A stretch of 64,000 bases of DNA, from NCBI RefSeq assembly GCF_001715975.1, contig NZ_MARB01000019.1, forward strand, positions 1 to 64,000. Reading direction: 5' to 3'. Below the pieces are notes generated by a model that worked only from the letters and a program-made list of their open reading frames with translations, searched no databases and was not told where the DNA came from. The DNA is from Candidatus Thiodiazotropha endolucinida. GTDB lineage: Bacteria; Pseudomonadota; Gammaproteobacteria; Chromatiales; Chromatiaceae. A program made the position numbers and the translations under genes. Of this stretch, positions 28,368-37,380 are shown in pieces. Position 1 is the stretch's first letter; the number at the start of each line of letters is the position of its first letter.

Positions 28368-30138
28368 TAACCGGTTTTCTAACCCGGATCGAGAGTTCCC
28401 GCAACTGGTCGGCGCCCACTTCCGAAGGTGCGGCGGTGAGCAGGCACGCCGCCGTCTGGGTCTTCGGGAAGGCCATCACTTCCCTGATCGAGGCCGAGTC
28501 GGTTAGCAACATGACCAGACGATCGAGACCGAAGGCCAGACCACCGTGGGGTGGACAACCGTATTGCAGGGCGGACAACAGAAAGCCGAACTTCTCCTCG
28601 GCCTCATCTTCGCTGATCTCCAACAGCTCAAAGATCTTCTGCTGTACCTCCTGCTGGTGGATACGAATGGAACCGCCACCCAACTCAACACCGTTCATGA
28701 CCATGTCGTAGGCCCGAGATTTACAGGCCCCGGGATTGCTCTCGAGCACATCGAGCTGATCCAGCTTGGGTGAGGTAAACGGGTGGTGCAAGGGTGTCCA
28801 GCGGTCATGCTGTTCGTCCCATTCGAACATCGGGAAATCGACCACCCAGAGTGGCTGCCACTCGCCCTGTAACAGTTCCAGGTCATGCCCCAACTTGACC
28901 CGCAGGGCTCCCAAGGATTCGTTCACCACATGACGCTTGTCGGCACCAAAGAAGATCAGGTCACCGTCTTCGGCATCGGTACGTTGCAGTATCGCTTCGG
29001 CCACCTCATCCGGGAGGAACTTGAGGATTGGCGATTGCAAACCCTCGACACCCTTGGCGATCTCATTGACCTTGATATAGGCCAGCCCCTTGGCGCCGTA
29101 GATCGCCACGAACTTGGTGTATTCATCGATCTGTTTACGGCTGAGGGAACTTCCCCCGGGCACCTTCAAAGCCGCCACGCGGCCCTTGGGGTCCTTCGCA
29201 GGACCGGAAAAGACCTTGAATTCGACCTCTTTCATCAGGTCCCGCAGATCCACCAACTCAAGGGGTACTCGAAGGTCGGGACGATCCGATCCATATCGCT
29301 CCATCGACTCGTCATAACTCATGCGCGGAAAGGGATTCGGCAGATCCACATCCAGTATCTCTTTATAGAGTTGACGAATCATCTCTTCATTAAGCTGGAT
29401 GATTTCATCCTCGTCGAGAAAAGAGGTCTCTATATCGAGCTGGGTAAACTCCGGCTGCCGGTCGGCGCGCAAATCCTCGTCGCGAAAACAGCGCACGATC
29501 TGATAGTAGCGATCCATGCCCGACATCATCAGCAGCTGTTTGAAGAGTTGCGGTGACTGAGGCAATGCAAAAAAGGAACCGGGGTGGGTACGGCTGGGGA
29601 CCAGATAATCACGTGCGCCTTCCGGGGTCGCTTTGGTAAGCATCGGTGTTTCGATGTCCAGGAATCCGCTATCATCCAGGAAGCGGCGCAATACCTGGGT
29701 AACCTGAGCCCGGGTGCGGATCTTCTCCAGCATCTCGGGACGACGCAGGTCGATATAACGGTAGCGCAGCCGTATCTCTTCCGAGGCGTTTTCATGTTCA
29801 TCGAGCTGAAACGGTGGCGTTTCGGCACGATTCAGCACCTCCAGCTCCAACCCCAGGATCTCGATCTCGCCGGTGGGCAGATCGGGATTGACCGTACCTT
29901 CAGGCCTGGCCCTCACACGTCCTTTGATGCGCAGCACATATTCATTGCGCACATGCTCGGCGACACTGAAAACATCCGGCAGGTCAGGATCATAGACCAC
30001 CTGAACAAGACCCTCCCGATCCCGCAGATCGATAAAAATGACCCCACCATGATCCCGTCTTCGATGTACCCAACCACAAAGTTCTACTTCCTGGTCGATA
30101 TGAGAGCTGTTGATCTGTCCACAATAGTGACTGCGCAT
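28351..30138 (-). CDS. aspS: Aspartyl-tRNA synthetase
   Basis: 595 residues. The N-terminal OB anticodon-binding domain contains [12 protein letters not shown] (about 21-32). The class II core has motif 2 [16 protein letters not shown] (about 217-232), and motif 3 [12 protein letters not shown] lies near residue 540. The bacterial GAD insertion is present. It charges tRNA-Asp, and in some lineages also tRNA-Asn; the sequence does not settle which. Confidence 0.96.
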   Translation of the reverse strand: MRSHYCGQINSSHIDQEVELCGWVHRRRDHGGVIFIDLRDREGLVQVVYDPDLPDVFSVAEHVRNEYVLRIKGRVRARPEGTVNPDLPTGEIEILGLELEVLNRAETPPFQLDEHENASEEIRLRYRYIDLRRPEMLEKIRTRAQVTQVLRRFLDDSGFLDIETPMLTKATPEGARDYLVPSRTHPGSFFALPQSPQLFKQLLMMSGMDRYYQIVRCFRDEDLRADRQPEFTQLDIETSFLDEDEIIQLNEEMIRQLYKEILDVDLPNPFPRMSYDESMERYGSDRPDLRVPLELVDLRDLMKEVEFKVFSGPAKDPKGRVAALKVPGGSSLSRKQIDEYTKFVAIYGAKGLAYIKVNEIAKGVEGLQSPILKFLPDEVAEAILQRTDAEDGDLIFFGADKRHVVNESLGALRVKLGHDLELLQGEWQPLWVVDFPMFEWDEQHDRWTPLHHPFTSPKLDQLDVLESNPGACKSRAYDMVMNGVELGGGSIRIHQQEVQQKIFELLEISEDEAEEKFGFLLSALQYGCPPHGGLAFGLDRLVMLLTDSASIREVMAFPKTQTAACLLTAAPSEVGADQLRELSIRVRKPVSEESK

Positions 30139-30197
30139 GGAATATTCCTGTGAGAATCCGCGATATTAATCCGGCAACCGGTTAAAAGGCGGGAATG

Positions 30198-30824
30198 TTA
30201 CGGCTTGACCTCAGACTCTGCAAGCCCATCGCCCGGATTGACCGCACCCATGGAGAGGAGCATCTTCAATCCCTCATCGACACTCATATCCAAATCCCGT
30301 ATATCTTCTTTCGGTACCAGTACAAAATAACCGCCTGTCGGGTTCGGCGTGGTGGGTATATAGACGTTGACCACATCCCGGCCGGTCGCCTGCTGTACCG
30401 CCCCACTCTCTTCGCTGGTCAAAAAAGCCAGCGTCCAGAGTCCACGCCGGGGAAACTCGACCAAAACCACTTTGCGAAACGATTTACCTTTGTCGGCAAA
30501 CATGGTTTCGACCATCTGTTTGACAGCGGAGTAGACAGATCTGACCAGTGGAATCCGGGCCAGCAGCCCCTCCCACATGCTTACCACTTTTCGCCCGAAC
30601 AGATTGGCGGCCACCAATCCGGTAAGGAGCAGAATCAGCAGGGAGAGCAGAACCCCCAGTCCCGGAATATGGAAACCGAACAGATTATCGGGGCGATAGG
30701 CCTCAGGCAGCAGTAATAGACTGTTGTCCATCCAGCTGACCAATAAATTGATGACAAGAAAGGTGGCCCCAAGGGGCAACCACACCAACAGACCGGCCAC
30801 CAGATAGCGGCGAAGGAAGCTCAT
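30198..30824 (-). CDS. DUF502 family membrane protein
   Basis: 208 residues. Two membrane helices (about 5-27 and 52-75) are followed by the DUF502 core: I-P-L-V-R-S-V-Y-S-A-V-K-Q-M, F-P-R-R-G-L-W-T-L-A-F-L-T and I-P-T-T-P-N-P-T-G-G-Y (about 149-159). The function is unknown; plant homologues (LCV-like/COV) affect vascular patterning. It is fixed between fmdB and aspS in many gammaproteobacteria, as here. Confidence 0.9.
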   Translation of the reverse strand: MSFLRRYLVAGLLVWLPLGATFLVINLLVSWMDNSLLLLPEAYRPDNLFGFHIPGLGVLLSLLILLLTGLVAANLFGRKVVSMWEGLLARIPLVRSVYSAVKQMVETMFADKGKSFRKVVLVEFPRRGLWTLAFLTSEESGAVQQATGRDVVNVYIPTTPNPTGGYFVLVPKEDIRDLDMSVDEGLKMLLSMGAVNPGDGLAESEVKP

Positions 30825-30843
30825 TTAACAATCCACCGGGTGC

Positions 30844-31128
30844 TTAATGGCACCCGCAGGAACCGCCACTGCAACTGGCCGGTTTGGTTTCGCTCTTGGC
30901 AGCTTCCTTCTCACTGCCTCCGCCATCATGGACGTTTTTCTTACTCCCGTTCTTAAAATCGGTTTCATACCAACCGCTTCCCTTGAGATGGAAAGCAGCT
31001 GCCGAGATAACTTTCTTGAGGCTATCACTCTTACATTCCGGACATTCGGAAAGCGCTTGGTCGCTCATTTTCTGGATGACTTCCAGCTGATGATCACAAG
31101 CCTCACAACGATATTCATAGATGGGCAT
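30844..31128 (-). CDS. FmdB-family zinc ribbon protein
   Basis: 94 residues from ATG 31128. The N-terminal P-I-Y-E-Y-R-C-x2-C and later C-P-E-C form a zinc ribbon (about 2-42), with the conserved F-H-L-K-G-S-G-W-Y near 47-55. The C-terminus is Cys/Gly-rich and ends C-G-C-H. It is a putative regulatory or RNA-binding protein of unknown role. It heads the fmdB-DUF502-aspS-nudB operon. Confidence 0.9.
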   Translation of the reverse strand: MPIYEYRCEACDHQLEVIQKMSDQALSECPECKSDSLKKVISAAAFHLKGSGWYETDFKNGSKKNVHDGGGSEKEAAKSETKPASCSGGSCGCH

Positions 31129-31224
31129 CACAGGTTCCTCAATCGCTCTGTTGCGGCGGCATCGATGGTATCAGCGCCGCTGAATCGGGGAATCCTACCA
31201 TATTGGGGGTGATAAACGACATTT

Positions 31225-31256
31225 TAGGGCCTGTTAACACTAATCCAATCGGCCCT
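31225..31256 (+). repeat. Dispersed TAGGGCCTGTTAACA repeat, copy 2 (hairpin form)
   Basis: T-A-G-G-G-C-C-T-G-T-T-A-A-C-A-C-T-A-A-T continues to G-G-C-C-C-T, so the ends form a 6-bp stem (31226-31231 / 31251-31256). It lies between fmdB and the PilZ gene. No gene uses its TAG here. Confidence 0.65.
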
Positions 31257-31312
31257 GTTGCCTCTGAAAAAGCGCCCAGAGTCATGCTCAATACGCAGCC
31301 AGCAACGGTGAA

Positions 31313-31930
31313 TCAGTCGTTCTGCTGATCCAACTGCTCTCTACGTTGACGCAACATCTCACCCTGGCGCCTTGTGATGTGGCGGATCAAGGCATCCTGA
31401 TCACTATTGCGGATGAGCGTGAAATTTATCCTGGTATGGAAGGGATAGGCCGCATCTCCACCGATTGCCTCTTCGATACCAACCACCTCGCCGTAGGCCA
31501 CCACACCGGTAAATGAGGGCAACAGCAGCAGTTTTATCTCAATCAGGTCACCCACTTCCAACTTCTCGGTGATATCCATGGCAATGCCACCGGCACTCAG
31601 GTTAACCGAATGGGAGGGTCGATTCAGCAACTCATTTTCCTGTGCGAGGAAACTTTGTCCCAGTAAATTGATCTTGTCATCCAACGCCTTGAGATAGTCG
31701 GCAATATCAGGATCCCGCTGCTCGATACGGTGCAGGGGTGCGGACAGGTGCTGGCTGATGGTCTGTAGCCGGGTCATTACCGTGAATCTGTCTGTTCCCT
31801 GCAATTTGTCGTCGATGCTTTCAGGTAGCTCATTCAGGGTGATCACACGATAGCTGACCTGTATCGAATCATCGATGCGAAAAAACTCTCTGCGTTCATC
31901 CTGTGTTATTGCCTTTTCATTCTTCGTCAT
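31313..31930 (-). CDS. PilZ-domain c-di-GMP-binding protein
   Basis: 205 residues. The N-terminal R-R-E-F-F-R-I-D (about 13-20) and S-V-N-L-S-A-G-G-I (about 111-119) provide the RxxxR and [DN]xSxxG elements of a PilZ domain, spread across a helical middle region. This split layout is typical of PilZ proteins near flagellar motor genes. It lies 26 bases downstream of motB in the same operon and likely adjusts motor output according to c-di-GMP. Confidence 0.82.
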   Translation of the reverse strand: MTKNEKAITQDERREFFRIDDSIQVSYRVITLNELPESIDDKLQGTDRFTVMTRLQTISQHLSAPLHRIEQRDPDIADYLKALDDKINLLGQSFLAQENELLNRPSHSVNLSAGGIAMDITEKLEVGDLIEIKLLLLPSFTGVVAYGEVVGIEEAIGGDAAYPFHTRINFTLIRNSDQDALIRHITRRQGEMLRQRREQLDQQND

Positions 31931-31956
31931 CTATCAGCACTCCTCTCCAGCTTACA

Positions 31957-32841
31957 CTATTGCTCACTGGCCTTGATCACTTCACCGCTATCCTCATCCT
32001 CACCACGCTGAATCACAAGCTCGACACGCCTGTTCTGCGCCCTGTTTTCACTCGTATCATTGACTACCAGTGGTTGAGAATCGGCATACCCCTGGATCAG
32101 AAAGCGACCTTCATCAATGGCCGCATTACTCAGCATGGCGTGCACAACAGTCACCGCCCTGGCAGATGAGAGTTCCCAATTCGAGCGAAAGCGCCGGGTG
32201 GAAATTGGGATGTTGTCAGTATGACCGGCAACAATGATCTTACCAGGTGTGTTGGCTATAACATCGGTAATCTTTGAGATCACTTCGAAGAAATCGGGGT
32301 TGAGAGTCGCCCGACCCGATGGAAATGAACCCTTTTCCTGGATGCGAATGATAATTTTTGTATCCTCCGTCTCCACATCCAGCAATCCTTCCGAAATTTC
32401 GCTGTCCAGCATCTCCTGCAGCTCTTCTGCCTGCTCCTCGACCTCTTCCTCAATCTGAGCCTGCATCGCGGCCTTTGCCACGTCGATATCGAGATCCTGC
32501 TGCTCTTCGGCCTCGCTACGCTGATCCTCACTCTGCAGAAAATCCTTTTCCACATCCGTAGTCTGCTGGCGGAGCTCTTCTATCGGCGTCGGTTCCGGCT
32601 TTCCCGGGCTGAATTCCTGCATGACCACACTGGTACCCTTGACGACATCCATTACCGGGATTTCACGCTGGACACCGAAGGCATCCTTCATCGATTCGGC
32701 CATTTTCTTGAAACGTGCGGCATCGATCTCCGCGAAGGAGAGCAGCAAAACGAAGAAACACATCAGCAATGACATCAGATCGGCAAAGGTCGCCAACCAC
32801 GGAGGAAGTCCGTCAGGGCATTTCGGGCATTCGTCCGCCAT
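31957..32841 (-). CDS. motB: Flagellar stator protein MotB/PomB
   Basis: 294 residues. The short N-terminus contains C-P-K-C-P, then a single membrane helix with the ion-carrying Asp in W-L-A-T-F-A-D-L-M-S-L-L-M (D21). A long Glu/Gln-rich coiled linker (about 90-150) precedes an OmpA-like peptidoglycan-binding domain (about 160-280: G-H-T-D-N-I-P, N-W-E-L-S-S-A-R-A, N-R-R-V-E-L). The sequence is closer to the sodium-type PomB. Its partner motA is interrupted. Confidence 0.9.
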   Translation of the reverse strand: MADECPKCPDGLPPWLATFADLMSLLMCFFVLLLSFAEIDAARFKKMAESMKDAFGVQREIPVMDVVKGTSVVMQEFSPGKPEPTPIEELRQQTTDVEKDFLQSEDQRSEAEEQQDLDIDVAKAAMQAQIEEEVEEQAEELQEMLDSEISEGLLDVETEDTKIIIRIQEKGSFPSGRATLNPDFFEVISKITDVIANTPGKIIVAGHTDNIPISTRRFRSNWELSSARAVTVVHAMLSNAAIDEGRFLIQGYADSQPLVVNDTSENRAQNRRVELVIQRGEDEDSGEVIKASEQ

Positions 32842-32845
32842 CTGG

Positions 32846-33604
32846 TCAGGCTTCCTGAACCGGACGCTTACCGGTTGGGAGATAGGTGCTCAAAAGCTGT
32901 TCCAGCACCCGTGGATTCATACCTTCCTGGATGCCAGAGATTGTTTCCATGATCAGTGACTTGTTGGTCTTCTCCATCGCACTGGCCCGGGCAAGCTTGT
33001 CGGAAATGGGTTGAGCGAAGGCATTCGCGATAACGGCACCATAGAGTGTTGTCAGCAAGGCGACTGCCATGGCGGGCCCGATACTGGCCGGATCCGACAT
33101 GTTCGCCAGCATCTGTACCAAACCTACCAGGGTACCGATCATTCCCATTGCCGGCGCCATGGTAGCCATATTCTTGAACATAGTCTGGCCGACCTCGTGG
33201 CGCTGAATTGTCAGATCGATATCCTTGCTCAACAACTTATTGACCAACACCGGATCGTGACCATCCACGCACAGACCGATACCTTGCTGCAGGAAAGGAT
33301 TGCCGATCTCCTGCCCTTCCAAGGCCAGTAATCAGTTTTTCCGCGCAATGTCTGCCAGCTCAACCGCCTCTTCAATGAGTTTCTTAGGGTCGTCGGTCTT
33401 GTAGAAAAAGGCCTTCATTCCGATACTGAAGGAGCCGAGAAAATCACCCAGGGAGACCTGCATCAATGTCACCATGAATGTTCCCCCTACAACAATCAAT
33501 AGGGACGGAATATTCACAAACAGCATCACATCGCCACCCGACGCAATTGCCCCGATAATGATGCCGAAACCACCCAATAGGCCAACCAGAGTAGCAATAT
33601 CCAC
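32846..33604 (-). pseudogene. motA: Flagellar stator protein MotA/PomA, interrupted by an in-frame TGA
   Basis: Read through, this is a full-length PomA of about 252 codons from GTG 33604. Residues 1-90 carry helices 1 and 2 and end A-D-I-A-R-K-N; a TGA at 33332-33334 follows, and the frame continues L-L-A-L-E-G-Q-E to helices 3 and 4 (M-G-M-I-G-T-L-V-G-L-V, M-A-V-A-L-L-T-T-L-Y-G-A). No base is gained or lost. The stop falls in the cytoplasmic loop just before the charged residues that contact FliG. It may be a nonsense mutation, a sequencing error, or a two-piece protein using a TTG or CTG restart. Confidence 0.85.
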
Positions 33605-33859
33605 AGACTATTTCTCCGAATCCCCGTTGCTTATTTATGCATCTTTGAGAAGCTGGCCGAGAGCAACCCGTCCCGGGTCGATCACAGGCGTTGCGCTAAG
33701 ATTCCAATCTGTTTGTTTTAGCGGTAGGAAATGGGCAAACTTTAATTCCTCAAGGACCTTAGTTGCTCACTCCGTAAGTCGTTTGAATCAGCATTGGATT
33801 GCTATAAACCACACTATCATGAGCAGAATTGTTGCAAAAAAATTTACAATACCGCCCAT

Positions 33860-34708
33860 ATGTCAAATGAAAAAAGTGTACTCATAACCGGCTGTTCCAG
33901 CGGTATCGGTCATTGCGTCGCAGCCGGACTGAAAAACCGCGGTTACCGTGTCTTCGCCAGTGCCCGCAAAGAGCAGGATGTGGCCGATTTGCAGCAACAG
34001 GGATTCGAATCACTCCAGCTCGATCTCGATGACAGCAGTTCCATCGATCAGGCCGTGGAGCAGGTGTTAAAAAGAACCGACGGACACCTCTATGGCCTCT
34101 TCAACAATGGCGCATACGGTCAGCCCGGAGCGGTTGAGGATCTGAGCCGGGAAGCGTTGCGGCGACAATTTGAGACCAATCTGTTCGGCTGGCATGAGCT
34201 GACCTGCCGGATCATACCCACTATGCGCAGACAGGGTGAGGGTCGAATCATTCAGAACAGTTCCATTCTGGGTTTTATCACTCTGCCCTATCGTGGGGCC
34301 TACGTGGCCAGTAAATATGCCCTGGAGGGATTGAGCGACACGCTGCGCTTGGAGCTTGTGGGGAGCGGTATTCACGTCTCGCTGATTGAACCGGGACCGA
34401 TCGAAAGCAAATTTCGGGAAAATGCCCATAGAATGTTTCAAAAACATATCGACAGCCTACATTCAGTCCACCGGCAGTACTACCAATCTTTAATAAATCG
34501 TCTCGAAAAACAAGGACCTGCCGCTCCCTTTACCCTACCGGCGGAAGCGGTTTTGGAAAAGGTCATCCATGCCCTGCAAAGCAACAGGCCCAAACCGCGC
34601 TATCACGTCACCTTTCCTACCCACCTGTTCGCACTACTACGGCGACTGCTCAGCAGTCGCGCCATGGATCGCACCCTTCTCAGGGTCGGGGGGAGCGGCA
34701 GACGCTGA
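33860..34708 (+). CDS. Short-chain dehydrogenase/reductase
   Basis: 282 residues. ATG 33860 is chosen because the Rossmann motif T-G-C-S-S-G-I-G then falls at the usual position (about 10-17). The frame is open further upstream but carries no SDR sequence. The Asn in N-N-G-A, Ser in N-S-S-I-L-G, and Y-V-A-S-K (catalytic Tyr and Lys, about 153-157) are present. The C-terminal extension resembles the classical DltE/17-beta-HSD-like group. The substrate is unknown. It stands alone with no ribosome site of note. Confidence 0.85.
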   Translation: MSNEKSVLITGCSSGIGHCVAAGLKNRGYRVFASARKEQDVADLQQQGFESLQLDLDDSSSIDQAVEQVLKRTDGHLYGLFNNGAYGQPGAVEDLSREALRRQFETNLFGWHELTCRIIPTMRRQGEGRIIQNSSILGFITLPYRGAYVASKYALEGLSDTLRLELVGSGIHVSLIEPGPIESKFRENAHRMFQKHIDSLHSVHRQYYQSLINRLEKQGPAAPFTLPAEAVLEKVIHALQSNRPKPRYHVTFPTHLFALLRRLLSSRAMDRTLLRVGGSGRR

Positions 34709-34798
34709 TAAGGCCATCAAAGATTCCAGGTTGAAGCGGGAAGCCTTTGTGTGACATCATCCTTGCCCCTTATCTAACCTTGTTGGCCTGCATGTATT

Positions 34799-35437
34799 AT
34801 GTCGAGTGAGAGCCCAACCCCCATTGAGATCAATTTACACCAAAAGTCCCGCCTCCTGGTCCTGCGCTTTTCCGATGGAATGAGTTTTGAGCTCCCCTGC
34901 GAGTATCTGCGTGTCTTCTCCACAGCGGCGGAGGTCAAAGCAAGTGACGCACCCGTCATAGGAAAGGAGTCGGTCAACATTAAAAAAATCGAGCCTCAGG
35001 GCCAGTATGCGATTCGCCTTATCTTCGACGACGGACACGATACCGGGATCTACTCTTGGGAAACACTCTATCAGTTGGGTGTCGAGCAAGAGAAAAACTG
35101 GAACAGCTATCTCAAAACATTAGAAACCATAGGCTATACACGCCGGGAAAAGGGTCAGGGAGAACGCAAGATCAAGCTCTACTATTTCTCCTGGTTGGCC
35201 AATAAAACGGGTAGAGAGAGTGAAGAACTGGTATTGCCACCTTCAGTGACAACCATTTCTGAGCTACTGAAGCTACTCAGAAACCGTCGGCATCAGGTCG
35301 CTCAAGTCTTTGATGAATCGCTTTTAAGACCTACGATCAACAAGCAGTTTGCCGAGTTTTTCAGCCGCCTTGAAGATGGCGACGAGGTTGCATTGATACC
35401 CAATCGTCCGACACCACCCGCAACACCTGATCTGTAG
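34799..35437 (+). CDS. DUF971 domain fused to a MoaD/ThiS-like domain
   Basis: 212 residues. Residues 8-115 are a DUF971 domain (the N-terminal module of gamma-butyrobetaine hydroxylases: F-S-D-G-M-S-F-E-L-P-C-E-Y-L-R-V and Y-A-I-R-L-I-F-D-D-G-H-D-T-G-I-Y). Residues 122-203 are a MoaD-like beta-grasp domain (K-L-Y-Y-F-S-W-L-A-N-K-T-G, then D-G-D-E-V-A-L-I-P). MoaD normally ends in Gly-Gly for thiocarboxylation; here the chain ends N-R-P-T-P-P-A-T-P-D-L. DUF971 is linked to Fe-S and molybdenum pathways. The stop codon is the TAG of a dispersed repeat. Confidence 0.8.
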   Translation: MSSESPTPIEINLHQKSRLLVLRFSDGMSFELPCEYLRVFSTAAEVKASDAPVIGKESVNIKKIEPQGQYAIRLIFDDGHDTGIYSWETLYQLGVEQEKNWNSYLKTLETIGYTRREKGQGERKIKLYYFSWLANKTGRESEELVLPPSVTTISELLKLLRNRRHQVAQVFDESLLRPTINKQFAEFFSRLEDGDEVALIPNRPTPPATPDL

Positions 35438-35455
35438 GGCCTGTTAACACCAATC
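35435..35455 (+). repeat. Dispersed TAGGGCCTGTTAACA repeat, copy 3
   Basis: The first three bases, TAG, are the stop codon of the DUF971-MoaD gene. The copy then diverges at C-A-C-C-A-A-T and lacks the G-G-C-C-C-T arm. Confidence 0.65.
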
Positions 35456-35568
35456 CGATTGGTACCATTGTAACTGAACAAACGCCAATCAAGCTGCAAG
35501 CAGAGCGGTTTGGTGATTCTAAATGTACCACGAGCAACACCGCACCGAGTGGCGCTTTTCAGGCATAT

Positions 35569-35646
35569 CCCAAGGGCACTTCCTTCGGGGCGCACCCCAA
35601 GGGCACTTCCTTCGGGGCGCACCCCAAGGGCACTTCCTTCGGGGCG
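35569..35646. repeat. 27-bp tandem repeat, three copies
   Basis: The unit C-C-A-A-G-G-G-C-A-C-T-T-C-C-T-T-C-G-G-G (first 20 of 27 bases) occurs at 35569, 35596 and 35623 with an exact 27-base period. The last copy decays at G-C-G-T-A-T-T. Because the period is a multiple of three, both strands stay open and give peptide repeats, but there is no ribosome site or plausible protein. It sits where cvpA/purF would be expected in the conserved gene order. Confidence 0.85.
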
Positions 35647-35725
35647 TATTCCGGGGGGGCTGGGGCTAGTAGAGTATTGGATTCCTGGCGCAATCCAGCT
35701 TGTGAAATACAGCTTTACAGTGGAT

Positions 35726-36679
35726 TCAGTTTAGATCGAAATTGAGTGTTTGCGGCTTTCCGTTGCGCACGATTTCCACCTGAATGTTCCTCACATCCTT
35801 CAGTTTTTCAATCAGTTTCATCGCCTCCTTGTCATTGGACAAGGCAATGCCGTTCACCGAGGTCACCAGATCCGAGGGCCGCACTCCCAGCTGATTATAG
35901 AGTTCACGATTCTTTTGCGGCAAAATTCGATATCCCTTCATGCCTTCCCTGGATTTCACAGGTACGAAACGAACAAATTCAAAAATCTTCAACGGCTCAT
36001 TGCGCAACAGATCACTATACTTCTTCAGATTTTTGCTTGTGCTGTTGGTTACCGCTCCCGGCCCGAATCCCGTTTGCGATGAGCGGCTTGTGGCCCTTGT
36101 GCTACCCCGGGTATTTGTTGTGGTTCTTGGCTTCGATACCTTGGGAAATCGTAACACTTCCGACTGCCCATTCCTCAACAACACCACCCGATCCTCGAAG
36201 ACTGCCTGCAAGGTAACCCCCGACATGACTGCATTGCCGACTTTATAGTATTTTTGCACATTGCCCGATGTTCCGATGATGGCCTCTCCCTTTTCAGCTT
36301 CATCAGCCACAAATACCCCATGCAGTGTCAAATTGAGTCTGGTTTCCGGTGCCTTGGTATCGATTTTCTTTACTGTTTTGGCAGCTCCTGCAACACCAAA
36401 CAGGTGAAGTTTAGCCACACTATCGAGCTGATTGGAGGTCGTCTTCCGCTGAGTGTTCGGCGTGGATTTAACGCCTTGTGGTTGCATCTTCTGTTGAATC
36501 TCGGGTGCAGGTATCAGGCTCCATGTGAGATCCGCGGCTCGCCAACTGATCAGTAAAACCAGTATCAACGCTACAGCCACCGGCAGCTGCTTGGTGAGCA
36601 GCTTCTCCAGCCATTTTGGTGCTGTTTTTTCCGACATCCAGTCGTTGAAATAGCTTTGAGCCTGTGTTGCGATGTTCAT
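35726..36679 (-). CDS. GspC-like type II secretion protein with PDZ domain (orphan)
   Basis: 317 residues. A cytoplasmic amphipathic start, one membrane helix (about 32-53), a homology-region domain (about 90-180: A-K-L-H-L-F-G-V and L-N-L-T-L-H-G-V-F) and a C-terminal PDZ domain (about 215-317: Y-R-I-L-P, L-Y-N-Q-L-G-V-R-P-S-D-L-V-T-S-V-N-G). GspC links the inner-membrane platform to the GspD secretin. No other gsp gene is in the window. It starts 20 bases after the SPOR gene, apparently in the folC operon. Confidence 0.8.
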   Translation of the reverse strand: MNIATQAQSYFNDWMSEKTAPKWLEKLLTKQLPVAVALILVLLISWRAADLTWSLIPAPEIQQKMQPQGVKSTPNTQRKTTSNQLDSVAKLHLFGVAGAAKTVKKIDTKAPETRLNLTLHGVFVADEAEKGEAIIGTSGNVQKYYKVGNAVMSGVTLQAVFEDRVVLLRNGQSEVLRFPKVSKPRTTTNTRGSTRATSRSSQTGFGPGAVTNSTSKNLKKYSDLLRNEPLKIFEFVRFVPVKSREGMKGYRILPQKNRELYNQLGVRPSDLVTSVNGIALSNDKEAMKLIEKLKDVRNIQVEIVRNGKPQTLNFDLN

Positions 36680-36699
36680 CGATCTCCCCGTATACCCGT

Positions 36700-37284
36700 T
36701 TATTCCTTACTTTCCGGATATCGCATCAGCTTTGGGTTAAGTTTGAATGCTGTTTTTATCTTAGCAAGCATTTTTTCAGCCAGTCTGTGATCCACCTCCG
36801 GCCCGACACGGATACGGTAGTGGAGTTTACCGTTCAACCTGACCTTTTCCATCTGCGCCGGTAGATCTGCCTTACGTAGGCGTTTGACCAGATTTTCAGC
36901 ATTTTTCTCATTCGTAAGACTGGCAACCTGGATCATCCATGCAGTTGGAGATAGTCTATTTGATGCATTCCCGCTTGCTTTGACCGGCTTCGATACAGGC
37001 GGTTTAACTTCCTTGGTGACAGTCGGCTCCGGTTTGGACATCTTCTGTGGTTCCGGCTTCTTTATTGCAGGCACCGGCTGTGGTTCAGTCGCCCTTGGCT
37101 GCTGATTCCTCTTTTCCGGTACGGATTTATTGAGCGCCGGTTTGACTGGAATGGTGTAATCTGAGTCGGTACGCCTTTCAACAGGCTCTTCAATAAGCAT
37201 AGGCACGAATATCACGACCAATGCAACAAGCACCGCACCTCCCAGTAATCGCTGTTTGAGTCTCTCCTCCAATCCCATATTCAC
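36700..37284 (-). CDS. SPOR-domain protein, DedD-like
   Basis: 194 residues. A membrane helix at about 13-30 is followed by a Pro/Lys-rich linker (about 45-105) and a SPOR domain (about 112-188: W-M-I-Q-V-A-S-L-T-N-E-K-N-A and Y-R-I-R-V-G-P). SPOR domains bind denuded glycan strands at the division septum. It sits directly after folC, the dedD position in gammaproteobacteria, supporting the DedD reading. Confidence 0.82.
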   Translation of the reverse strand: MNMGLEERLKQRLLGGAVLVALVVIFVPMLIEEPVERRTDSDYTIPVKPALNKSVPEKRNQQPRATEPQPVPAIKKPEPQKMSKPEPTVTKEVKPPVSKPVKASGNASNRLSPTAWMIQVASLTNEKNAENLVKRLRKADLPAQMEKVRLNGKLHYRIRVGPEVDHRLAEKMLAKIKTAFKLNPKLMRYPESKE

Positions 37285-37380
37285 TATTCCAGCTTACGAT
37301 TCAGTGACAAGTCGAACATGTTCCAATAATTCGCTCCTTGCCTGTTCAGCCAAGTATATCAGCTCAACTCCGGATAACCC

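Noticed and set aside
32846-33604. Recoding of TGA as selenocysteine or tryptophan in motA
   Set aside because: TGA ends other genes here, including trpF; the position is usually Gly in PomA and no SECIS-like structure was seen.
35510-35734. Open frame with peptide repeats over the 27-bp tandem repeat
   Set aside because: It exists only because the repeat period is a multiple of three; no ribosome site and no protein-like composition.
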